64,000 nt of DNA, taken from assembly GCF_025517535.1 (NCBI RefSeq), contig NZ_JAOPKC010000001.1, positions 124,001 to 188,000 on the forward strand. Direction: 5' to 3'. This document shows, in pieces, positions 16,860-24,750 of this stretch (position 1 is its first letter; the number at the start of each line of letters is the position of its first letter). Both the position numbers and the translations under genes were made by a program. The notes below the pieces were generated by a model, which did not search any database, had not been told where the DNA came from, and saw only the letters and a program-made list of their open reading frames with translations. This DNA comes from Halapricum hydrolyticum (GTDB lineage: Archaea; Halobacteriota; Halobacteria; Halobacteriales; Haloarculaceae).

Positions 16860-17926
16860 CCGCGGCCAGTCGGAGCTCTCGGGAGCGTCGAACCCGGCGA
16901 CACCGAGTGAGCACGGTTGCGATCTACGCCGCGGTCTTCGCCGCCGTGGGTGCGCTCTCGTTCGGGACGATACTGGCCTATCGCTGGCTGTCGATCCCGC
17001 TCGCGGATCGGATCTCCGTGAATTTCGCGCTGTCGGTCAGACCGACCACGATCCCGGTCTGGGTGGATCCGGTCGGCCTGGTGGTGGGGGCGCTGTTCGG
17101 CCTGCGGCCGGTCCCGCTGGTGGCGGCCGTCGGCCTGTGGGCGGGCTCGATCGTCGGCGTCGCGCTCGCTGCCGGACTCGCCTGGTGGTGGACCGACGAG
17201 GGTGTGTCCGCCCGCATGCCACCGTTCTCGCGTCTCGGATACCTCGTGGGCTATGCGCTGCTCACCACCGGCCCCCTCTACGCCCTCGTGCCCTGGCTCC
17301 GTGACCTCGGGACCGAGGTCACCGAGACGGAACTCGCGCTCCTGATCGGTGTCCTCATCGTCGCCACCCTGCTGTGGATCGGTGCGATCCTCGTCATCGC
17401 GCTCGTCTCGGTCGGGGTGGGGCGTGACACGTCTCTCTGGTCGATGCCGCTGTCGCGCTTCGAATACGCCGCGATCTACGCCGGCGCGGTCGTCGTCGCG
17501 CTGCTCGTCATCGCGCTCGGGTCCTGGTCGACGCCGCGGCTCGATCAGGTTTCCTGGACCGGAATCGCCGGCATGTTCGGCATCGTCGCGATCGTCGTGG
17601 TCGCCGGGCGACTGTTCGTCGCACCCGTGACGATCATCAGAGACGGTCGCGGCCCGATCGAGGCGATCCGCTGGAGCAACGAGTCGATCGCCGATAGGAG
17701 ACTGACAGGAAACACAGCTGTTTTCGTTTTCGTCGTTGCTTTCCTCGTCCGTCTCAATGCCTACTTCGTCACTGTCCCGTCTGATCCGGTGGCCGGACTG
17801 GCACTCGCGACGGTCGTCGGAACGGCAGCTGTCGGCCTGATCCACGCATCGGAGATGGAATCCGTTTACCGGATCGTTCAGGAAGAGCCGAGATACCGTC
17901 CGTCGCTCACCGATTTCGGCCGATAG
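16856..17926 (+). CDS. Multi-pass membrane protein paired with propeller lipoprotein (copy 1)
   Basis: This 356-residue protein starts inside the stop of the propeller gene (ATGA overlap). It has eight or so hydrophobic segments with a basic N-terminal tail. A short conserved block, RLFVAPVTIIRDGRGPIEAIRWS, recurs in the partner at 20317 (RLFAAPVSIVRDGRDPLAAI), so the two are paralogues. No transporter family is obvious. The co-translation suggests that it works with the lipoprotein at the cell surface. Function is unknown. Confidence 0.75.
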   Translation: MTAASRSSRERRTRRHRVSTVAIYAAVFAAVGALSFGTILAYRWLSIPLADRISVNFALSVRPTTIPVWVDPVGLVVGALFGLRPVPLVAAVGLWAGSIVGVALAAGLAWWWTDEGVSARMPPFSRLGYLVGYALLTTGPLYALVPWLRDLGTEVTETELALLIGVLIVATLLWIGAILVIALVSVGVGRDTSLWSMPLSRFEYAAIYAGAVVVALLVIALGSWSTPRLDQVSWTGIAGMFGIVAIVVVAGRLFVAPVTIIRDGRGPIEAIRWSNESIADRRLTGNTAVFVFVVAFLVRLNAYFVTVPSDPVAGLALATVVGTAAVGLIHASEMESVYRIVQEEPRYRPSLTDFGR

Positions 17927-17949
17927 GTCGCTCACCGATTTCGGCCGAT
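17902..17949. repeat. Tandem 23-bp repeat across a convergent gene junction
   Basis: The 23-bp sequence beginning gtcgctcaccgatttcggcc occurs at 17902-17924 and again at 17927-17949. One copy encodes the last residues of the plus-strand membrane protein (SLTDFGR). The other encodes the last residues of the minus-strand channel (PIGRNR). Confidence 0.85.
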
Positions 17950-18921
17950 CGGGAACTTCACCCGCTCGGGATGCTCGTTCAGCGCCGCGAGCACTCGCTC
18001 GTAGAGAGCGTTTTTCGTCCGCTGGCCCCGGCGCGGATGGACGAGATAGCGCAATCGGAGCGTCACCCACGACTCCTCCTGGACGACGTTGACGGTGGGT
18101 CGGTCCTGCACGTCGAGTTCGACGGGCGTCTCGGCCAGGCGGTCGCGATACTGCTCGATCCGGCGGGCCATCTCGTCGCCGAGATACTCGTCGGCCACCT
18201 CGGCCATGGTCGCCCGGGCGAACTCACGGTCAGTCTCGTAGGCGACCTGGACCTCGATCTCGTTCCAGACGAACGGGAACTCCTCGCGCGTGTAGTTCGT
18301 GACGTGACTGGAGAGGACGACGCTGTTGGGGACGGTGATGATCCGCCCGGAGGGCTGGTTGGAGGCGACGAGTTCGCCGTCGATCTCCCACAGCGTCGTC
18401 ACCAGGTAGTCGACGTCGGCCACGTCGCCTTTCGACCCCTCGATGGCGACCCGGTCGCCGACCTGGTAGGGGCGTTTGGCGACGATGTAGAACCAGCCCA
18501 GGAACGAAAAGAGAGGCTGCTGGAGCGCGAAGGTGATCGCGAACCCGACCACGCCCAGCGAGAACAGCAGGCCGAGCCATTGCTCGGTCAGCGCGCCGAG
18601 CACGCCCGCGACCGCCGCGATCAGGAACGCCAGCCGGAGGATATTTCGGACGTCGTGCTGGCGACGTTTGCTCTCGATCTGCGTCTCGATCGCACGGTAG
18701 GTGAGCAGGTAGACGCCGGCGGCCAGAAGCGCCACGGCAGCTGCGAGCAGCAGTCGGATCGCCACCGGCGTGACCGCGACGCCGCCGACCTGCGCGGTAT
18801 AGCCGACGGTATCGAGTCCGCTCGCAGCGACGGCGCAGGCGAGTCCGAAACCGACCAAGACGGTGCCGAGATGACGAACCACGACCACGGTATCGGATGG
18901 CTGGGTAAAAATCGTTTGCAC
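17932..18921 (-). CDS. MscS-family mechanosensitive ion channel
   Basis: The 329-residue protein has four predicted membrane helices (about 17-39, 47-67, 88-108 and 113-135). The last is followed by the MscS pore/beta-domain signature: LGWFYIVAKRPYQVGDRVAI, then the beta-barrel with GDVADVDYLVTTL and PSGRIITVPNSVV. A C-terminal alpha/beta region completes the fold. Such channels release solutes during osmotic downshift. It lies between the two propeller/membrane-protein modules on the opposite strand and ends 6 bp from the first module. Confidence 0.9.
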   Translation of the reverse strand: MQTIFTQPSDTVVVVRHLGTVLVGFGLACAVAASGLDTVGYTAQVGGVAVTPVAIRLLLAAAVALLAAGVYLLTYRAIETQIESKRRQHDVRNILRLAFLIAAVAGVLGALTEQWLGLLFSLGVVGFAITFALQQPLFSFLGWFYIVAKRPYQVGDRVAIEGSKGDVADVDYLVTTLWEIDGELVASNQPSGRIITVPNSVVLSSHVTNYTREEFPFVWNEIEVQVAYETDREFARATMAEVADEYLGDEMARRIEQYRDRLAETPVELDVQDRPTVNVVQEESWVTLRLRYLVHPRRGQRTKNALYERVLAALNEHPERVKFPIGRNR

Positions 18922-19021
18922 GTCAGAGTCGCCGTGTCGAGATCACTGCGGAGCGACCTTGCAGATTTTTCTCCCATGCATCATCCAAAACTTTCTTTGA
19001 ATTTCGATCTGAAAATCGGTT

Positions 19022-20320
19022 ATGGCTCGCCTGTCACGCCGAGCCCTCCTCGGCGGGATCGGGGCAGCGTTGGGATCGGCCGCGGGGTGTCTGTCCCTGG
19101 ATCGCTCGGAGTTCGGCCCGGCCGACTGGCCGCTGTTGCAGGCCGATCCCGGGCAGACGAACTACTCGCCGGCGTCCGGTCCCGTCGAAGACGCCGAGAT
19201 CGTGTGGTCGAGACCGATTCTGACCAAATACAGAAGCAAGCCGCTGTTTCTGTCGGACGGCACGCTGTACACGCTGTTCGCGGATGGTGAAGGGAAGTAC
19301 CTCTCAGAGCAACTAAGTCTCCACGGGATCGACGCCGAAACTGGCGAGACGCAGTTCCGCGTGCCGGACGTCACACAACTGTTCGCGCTGGGAGCGAGTA
19401 CGTCCTACGAAAACGGGATGATCCTCGGTCGTGGCACGGGAACGTACGACCACGGCGCCATGCTCGGGATCAACCCTGACGATGGCCCTGCGCCCCGCCG
19501 GTGGACTCACGAGAGGCCTGGTGTCCACACTTTCAGGCACAGGTCGCCGGTCGACTCACAGACCGTCCTCGAGGGGACGTGGTACTACACGACACGTTCG
19601 CCCCCGGGTCCAAACGAGATACTCGCCGTCGACGTCGACGACGGTCGAACGCGCTGGCGACGGCAGTTCGACACCGATACAGACTGGTCGCTGGCCGCGA
19701 CCGATGGGCGCCTCGTGTCGACGATCGACCACGACGAGTCCCCGTCGACGATACGGACGCTCGATCCCGATGACGGCCACACGCTCCGGGAGGTCTCCGG
19801 GGGACAGTGGTCTCGATCGATGGCGAGTGACAGGACTGTCTACGTTACGGCATCCTCGCGACTCGGGGCCTACGACGTCGACAGCCTCGAACAGCAGTGG
19901 GAGAGCCGGGTCGGACCGGCAGATATCCATATCTGGGCCAGTGCCATCGGTCCGGAACGCATTGTGATCGCTCTCGGGAGGCCGAACGACGGCGAGCCCG
20001 AAGACGAGATATTTGCAGTCGCACTCGATCGGGATACTGGCGATGAACAGTGGCGCGAGCGCGTGCTCACTGTGGATGCCGACCGGCAGTCGGAGGGTGT
20101 ATCGATCTCGATCGGTTCCGAGACAGTCTATTTCGCCGCCTTTCCCGATCGCGTGGCTGCCCTCTCGATGACAGATGGCACCGTCCGGTGGCAGATAAGA
20201 CCCGAGTTAGAGGACGCTTCCTCTTTATCAAACGGTAGCGTCAGCGAACCGGTCGTCGGCGACGGTCGCCTGTACCTCCTGATCAGTGGCCACGGACTCG
20301 TCGCGCTAGGGGAACCATGA
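19022..20320 (+). CDS. Tat-exported PQQ-type beta-propeller lipoprotein (copy 2)
   Basis: This 432-residue paralogue of the protein at 15474 begins with MARLSRRALLGGIGAALGSA and a lipobox-like AAGC at about residues 20-23. Shared features include the WPLLQADPG/VEDAEIVW opening and recurrent propeller blades (DVDDGRTRWRRQF, DRDTGDEQWRERV, MTDGTVRWQI). It is expected at the outer face of the membrane. It overlaps the next gene by 4 bp, repeating the arrangement of copy 1. The ligand is unknown. Confidence 0.82.
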   Translation: MARLSRRALLGGIGAALGSAAGCLSLDRSEFGPADWPLLQADPGQTNYSPASGPVEDAEIVWSRPILTKYRSKPLFLSDGTLYTLFADGEGKYLSEQLSLHGIDAETGETQFRVPDVTQLFALGASTSYENGMILGRGTGTYDHGAMLGINPDDGPAPRRWTHERPGVHTFRHRSPVDSQTVLEGTWYYTTRSPPGPNEILAVDVDDGRTRWRRQFDTDTDWSLAATDGRLVSTIDHDESPSTIRTLDPDDGHTLREVSGGQWSRSMASDRTVYVTASSRLGAYDVDSLEQQWESRVGPADIHIWASAIGPERIVIALGRPNDGEPEDEIFAVALDRDTGDEQWRERVLTVDADRQSEGVSISIGSETVYFAAFPDRVAALSMTDGTVRWQIRPELEDASSLSNGSVSEPVVGDGRLYLLISGHGLVALGEP

Positions 20321-21144
20321 CGAAGCAGGAATTCACGGGTGGGATACACTTCGATCGCACGTCCGACTATCTCTTCCGAAATCGAGTTACACTGCCGGCG
20401 TTCGCGCTACTCGGGATTGTCAAGGGGCTGCTCGCAGCAGTCTGGATCGCGGCGGAGATCCCGCTGGTCACGTTCACCTATCCGCGACAGGGGTTCTTCT
20501 ACCCGATGCTGTCGCTCGTTCCGAGCGGCCCGCTCGTCGCCCACCCGCTCCCGGGGACGTTCGTCGGGCTCGATCCGCTCCTGATCGCGACCTACGCCGT
20601 GGGCGTTGTGGTGACGCTCGTGACGGTCACGCTCGCGTTCGCGACGGTCGCCTGGCGAACTGCGCCAGAAACGACGGGCTGGCTTCCGCCGGTCCGCCGG
20701 CTCCTGTGGCTGGGGACGTTCGTCACAGTTGCTATCGTCGCGTCCGTCCCGGCTCTCGTCGCGTGGCTCCCCGTGACGGGGCGGCTCACGAGCACGCTCC
20801 TGACGGCCCTGCTTGCGTATTTCCTCGCGCGGCTGTTCGCCGCCCCGGTCTCGATAGTCCGCGACGGCCGTGACCCACTGGCCGCGATTCGCTGGAGCTG
20901 GGGCGTCTCCAGGAAAATCCCCGGGAGCTGGGGCGTCTCCAAGGGAGTCCCCGAAATCGCGCTCATTATCTTCTTCGTCGCGCTCACCCAGTACTGGCTG
21001 TCGGGACTTCCGTGGTTTGCCCTGCTGGGTGACTCAACGGCGACGGTGGTCGGCACGGCCGTCGGCACGACGGTCTTCGGGTCGGTCTTCGCTGCGGTCA
21101 TGTGCGCGACCTACGATTCGGTTCCGCTACCTTCGAATCAGTAG
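20317..21144 (+). CDS. Multi-pass membrane protein paired with propeller lipoprotein (copy 2)
   Basis: The 275-residue protein has about six hydrophobic segments and overlaps the propeller gene by ATGA. Its C-terminal half aligns by eye with the protein at 16856 (RLFAAPVSIVRDGRDPLAAIRW). It carries a 10-residue tandem duplication, SWGVSRKIPG/SWGVSKGVPE, immediately after that block. It is shorter than copy 1 at the N-terminus. Function unknown. Confidence 0.75.
   Translation: MTKQEFTGGIHFDRTSDYLFRNRVTLPAFALLGIVKGLLAAVWIAAEIPLVTFTYPRQGFFYPMLSLVPSGPLVAHPLPGTFVGLDPLLIATYAVGVVVTLVTVTLAFATVAWRTAPETTGWLPPVRRLLWLGTFVTVAIVASVPALVAWLPVTGRLTSTLLTALLAYFLARLFAAPVSIVRDGRDPLAAIRWSWGVSRKIPGSWGVSKGVPEIALIIFFVALTQYWLSGLPWFALLGDSTATVVGTAVGTTVFGSVFAAVMCATYDSVPLPSNQ
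20894..20953 (+). repeat. 30-bp in-frame tandem duplication in membrane protein
   Basis: The 18-bp core ggagctggggcgtctcca occurs at 20894-20911 and again at 20924-20941, with partly diverged spacers. The duplication adds ten residues after the conserved RDG block of copy 2 and is absent from copy 1. Confidence 0.8.
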
Positions 21145-21158
21145 TTCGGTGCTCCACT

Positions 21159-21761
21159 CTACGAGCGAGGTCGGGCCTCGAAGTACTCGGGTTCGTTGCC
21201 CGCCTTCCACTTGATCGAACAGCCCCGCGAGGGCTTGTCCTCGGCGTCGACGTCCTCGCCGGCCAGCACCGTCTCGACGTACTCGCGCATCTCGTACTCG
21301 GTCGGTTCGTCGTCTGGGTTCAGGGCGTTGTCGATCCGGCCGTGATACGCCAGCCGGAAGGTCCCGCCGTCGTTAGCGAACAGGAACGGATCAGGCGTAC
21401 AGACCGCGCCGTAGGCCGCCGCGACGTCCTGCGAGCCGTCCCGGAGGTACGCGTCGTAGGCAACCGTCCCGTCGTCGACGAGTTCCTGCATGCGGTCGAA
21501 GGAGTCGTCGGGGTACTCCTCGGCGTCGTTGGGGTTGATCCCGACGACTGCGAGGTCGTCGTAGGTCTCGGCGAGATGGTTCAGCTCGTTCATCTTCGCT
21601 TTGGCGTACGGACAGTGGTTGCAGGTGAACACGACCAGCAGCGCGTCGAAGTCCTCGAAGTCCGCCAGGCTGTATTCTGCTCCGTCTGTCCCGGTCAGCT
21701 CGAACTCGGGGGCTTCGTCGCCGCGTTCGAGTCGATAATCGTCGGTGTCGAGTGCGACCAT
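21159..21761 (-). CDS. Thioredoxin-fold (redoxin/AhpC-TSA-like) protein
   Basis: The 200-residue protein has a thioredoxin fold with the active-site motif FTCNHCPYAKAKMNEL near residues 46-61, an atypical CxxCP motif. PNDAEEYPDDSFDRM and the CTPDPFLF cis-Pro loop follow, as in bacterial and archaeal redoxins of the same length. A role in thiol redox or peroxide handling is likely, but no specific substrate is known. It ends 14 bp from the convergent membrane-protein gene. Confidence 0.83.
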   Translation of the reverse strand: MVALDTDDYRLERGDEAPEFELTGTDGAEYSLADFEDFDALLVVFTCNHCPYAKAKMNELNHLAETYDDLAVVGINPNDAEEYPDDSFDRMQELVDDGTVAYDAYLRDGSQDVAAAYGAVCTPDPFLFANDGGTFRLAYHGRIDNALNPDDEPTEYEMREYVETVLAGEDVDAEDKPSRGCSIKWKAGNEPEYFEARPRS

Positions 21762-21818
21762 GACGGGTGCGGCTACGAGCGGAACGATGAAATCGGTGTC
21801 GGCGAGACTCGGCGCTGA

Positions 21819-22130
21819 CTACGGTTCGACGCTCTCTGCCAGCACCTGCTCGAAGTCGGCCGCACGTTCGTACACGGGCGAGTCGTCGTCGATGACGTAG
21901 GTCGCCTCGCCACCGTCGTCGACGCGGTCGAGAACCCCGATTTCCGTCAGAGCGGCCAGCGTGTCCGAAAGGTAGAGATCCTTGAGCGGCACTCCCGCGG
22001 CGTCGGCGAGTTCCGAGCGGGTGTACGGCCCGACTGGCTCCAGCTCCACGACCGCACTGAGAACCGAAGCCATATGGTCGTGCTCGGCGACAAGTCTCCA
22101 ACCACCTCGCGAAGCAATCGGCTTTCCCAT
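21819..22130 (-). CDS. Small winged-helix-like protein
   Basis: From ATG 22130 the product is 103 residues; a GTG start at 22172 would add 14. The segment YTRSELADAAGVPLKDLYLSD with LAALTEIGVLDRV looks like a winged helix. The N-terminus (MGKPIASRGGWRLVAEHDH) is polar. It is divergent from the pilus operon, which starts 113 bp away, so it could regulate it, but that is only inferred from position. Confidence 0.65.
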   Translation of the reverse strand: MGKPIASRGGWRLVAEHDHMASVLSAVVELEPVGPYTRSELADAAGVPLKDLYLSDTLAALTEIGVLDRVDDGGEATYVIDDDSPVYERAADFEQVLAESVEP

Positions 22131-22206
22131 CGCTATCGGATATGCGCCACATAGTGTTAATTCTTCCGACACGTTTTCCGATAATCACGTATGATATTAT
22201 CTACAT

Positions 22207-22216
22207 AAAGTTTATC
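22207..22216 (+). promoter_or_regulatory. TATA-like promoter of the pilus operon
   Basis: The sequence aaagtttatc lies 27-36 nt before the ATG at 22243, in an unusually AT-rich interval. This implies a very short leader. Confidence 0.5.
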
Positions 22217-22242
22217 CCGGATAGCCGCAGAACAAGGAACTA

Positions 22243-24750
22243 ATGGCAATCGATGACACTGACGGGGGGGAGAGTGAGGGGACTCGCTCCGAGAGAGAGC
22301 GGATGTTACAGAACGTCAGTGCCGGTGGCGAGTACGACTGGACTGATTTCCGACGCGAGTTCCACGACGGTGGTCGGTTCGACCGCAGCAAATATCTGGG
22401 GTTCGATCCGCACCACACCGGGGATCGATTCGAGGACGGGGCGACGGCAGCCAAGACGCTCAATCAACACTGGGAATCGTTTCTCGACGTCGAGACGACG
22501 CCGGTCGCCAAGGGGAGGTATTTCTGGGAGCACTTCAAGCGGGAATACTACTACAAGAGCGACGGCGAACCGCCGCGGGACGGCGACGGGAACAAGGTCC
22601 CATTCGAACCCGAGGAGTATCTCGGATTCAATCCCGACGAGACCGAACAGCGGCTCAGCGGGGCGCAAGACGACGCGAGCGCGCTCAAAGAACTCGTCGA
22701 CGAACGCACGGTGGACGTGAACGAGGAACTCGACGAGGACGATTTCTTTTCGACGCCGGAGGGACATACGACGGTCGTTAATCGATACCATCTGGAGAAG
22801 GCCGTCCCGGTGGAAAAGAAGAAACACTTCGACGAGGTCGAGCGATACTGGGTCAACAAACCCTACGCCTGTGCGATCGTCTTTCATTCTCGCAAGGAAA
22901 ACGAACGCAAGTATTACGTCGTCCAGCCGTACCTGAATCCGATCGAAGAAGACGTCAGGGACTTCCTCGCGAAGAAGCTCCGGACGGCGATCAAGTACGC
23001 CGACGACGAGGTGGCGATCGACGGCTCACAGGCGGAACGGGCGAACGTGATCCAGCGCGAAACCGAGCAGTTGCTCGATCGCTATGACCTCTACAGTGGC
23101 CCGACCCAGAACGGCGTCGGTCAGGTCGGCAAACTGAAGAAATTGCTGGGAATGAACGTGGACATCGAGGATTCCTCGGGCGAACTTGAGGGGATCAAAA
23201 CCCGTCCGGAACCGGCCGTCCTCGCGGACGATCCGAAGACGCTCACGGAGTATCAGGTCGAGAAGCTCCTGTACTACCTCAAGCGTGACTTCATCGGGTA
23301 CTCGAAGATCGACCCGATCAAACACGACATCAACGTCGAGGACGTCTCCTGTGACGGGTACAACTCCCGGGTGTTCGTCTACCACACCGAATACGAGAAC
23401 ATCATCTCGAACGTCGAACACGGCAGGGGAGAGCTCGACGACTTCGTCGTGAAACTCGCCCAGCGATCCGGGAAAGGCATCTCCAAACGACAGCCACAGG
23501 TCGACGCGACGCTGCCGGACGGCTCGCGTGCACAGCTCACGCTCGGGAAGGAAGTCTCGGATCACGGGACAAACTACACGATCCGTCAGTTCAAGGACGT
23601 TCCGTTCACGCCGATCGACCTGATCAACTGGAACACCTTCTCGCTGGACGAGATGGCGTTCCTCTGGCTGTGCATCGAGAACAACAAGTCGATGATCTTC
23701 GCCGGTGGTACTGCCTCGGGGAAGACGACCAGCCTGAACGCCATCTCGCTGTTCATTCCCAGCAACTCCAAGATCGTCTCGATCGAGGACACCCGCGAGG
23801 TCGAACTCCCTCAGCGCAACTGGGTCGCTTCAGTGACGCGCCCCTCGTTCGGACAGGACGACACCGGCGACGTTGACGAGTTCGATCTGCTGGAGGCCGC
23901 ACTCCGTCAGCGTCCCGACTACATCGTCATGGGTGAGGTCCGCGGTGAGGAGGGTCGAACGCTGTTCCAGGTCATGTCGACCGGGCACACGACCTACACC
24001 ACGTTCCACGCCGACTCGGTGGGCGAAGTCATCAAGCGGTTCACGACCGATCCGATCAACGTCTCGAAGACGCTGTTCACGGCACTGGACCTGGTCTCGA
24101 TCCAGACCCAGACTCGCGTCGGCGGCTCGAAGGTCAGGCGCAACAAGACGCTGACTGAGATCAACGAGTACACGCCCGAGAACGACGAGATCAACGTCAG
24201 GGACGTCTACCAGTGGCAGGCAGATACCGACCAGTTCATCCAGATGGGCAACTCCAACACCTTGGAGGAGATCAAGTTCGACCGCGGGTGGGACCAGGAT
24301 CGGCTGGACGAGGAGCTGTTCAAGCGAAAGGTCGTGCTGGCGTACCTCATCGAACAGAATCTCAACACCTACACCCAAGTCGCCGCGACGCTGCAGGCGT
24401 TCATCAACGATCCGGATACGATCATGACGTTGATCGCGAACGATCAACTCGAACGCAGTCTCGAGGACCTCCGAGAGATGGAATCGGTCCAGATCGAGGT
24501 CGACGCGGAAAAGGAAGAACTGGTGCCGCGGCCGGATCCCACCGACGAGATCCTCGGAGAGGCAGAGGAGATTCTCGACAACGCGGATCCGCTGTTCCGA
24601 CAACTCCGCTCGGCCGAGACGTCCGATATCGTCGAGGCGCTGACCGGCGTCGAGACCCAGGAGGACGTCACGGTCGAGGAGGCGACCGAAGAGACGGACT
24701 TCGGTCAGTTTGTCCCGAAGGCTGGCGCGGAGGCGTCTGAAGAAGAATGA
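22243..24750 (+). CDS. pilB: Type IV pilus / secretion ATPase (PilB-type)
   Basis: The 835-residue ATPase has a long haloarchaeal N-terminal extension (about 1-250). The RecA-like core carries Walker A FAGGTASGKTTSLNAI near residue 487, the Asp box EDTREVELP, Walker B DYIVMGEVRGEEGRTLFQVM and the His box STGHTTYTTFHADS. It powers assembly of pilin-like subunits at the cytoplasmic face. The acidic C-terminus includes EATEETDFGQFVPKAG. The stop overlaps the next start by 4 bp, so it is the first gene of the operon. Haloarchaeal genomes often have several such copies; which one this is cannot be told. Confidence 0.93.
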   Translation: MAIDDTDGGESEGTRSERERMLQNVSAGGEYDWTDFRREFHDGGRFDRSKYLGFDPHHTGDRFEDGATAAKTLNQHWESFLDVETTPVAKGRYFWEHFKREYYYKSDGEPPRDGDGNKVPFEPEEYLGFNPDETEQRLSGAQDDASALKELVDERTVDVNEELDEDDFFSTPEGHTTVVNRYHLEKAVPVEKKKHFDEVERYWVNKPYACAIVFHSRKENERKYYVVQPYLNPIEEDVRDFLAKKLRTAIKYADDEVAIDGSQAERANVIQRETEQLLDRYDLYSGPTQNGVGQVGKLKKLLGMNVDIEDSSGELEGIKTRPEPAVLADDPKTLTEYQVEKLLYYLKRDFIGYSKIDPIKHDINVEDVSCDGYNSRVFVYHTEYENIISNVEHGRGELDDFVVKLAQRSGKGISKRQPQVDATLPDGSRAQLTLGKEVSDHGTNYTIRQFKDVPFTPIDLINWNTFSLDEMAFLWLCIENNKSMIFAGGTASGKTTSLNAISLFIPSNSKIVSIEDTREVELPQRNWVASVTRPSFGQDDTGDVDEFDLLEAALRQRPDYIVMGEVRGEEGRTLFQVMSTGHTTYTTFHADSVGEVIKRFTTDPINVSKTLFTALDLVSIQTQTRVGGSKVRRNKTLTEINEYTPENDEINVRDVYQWQADTDQFIQMGNSNTLEEIKFDRGWDQDRLDEELFKRKVVLAYLIEQNLNTYTQVAATLQAFINDPDTIMTLIANDQLERSLEDLREMESVQIEVDAEKEELVPRPDPTDEILGEAEEILDNADPLFRQLRSAETSDIVEALTGVETQEDVTVEEATEETDFGQFVPKAGAEASEEE

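Noticed and set aside
16784..18070. 428-residue minus-strand frame
   Set aside because: Arg/Asp/His-rich shadow of the membrane protein and channel genes.
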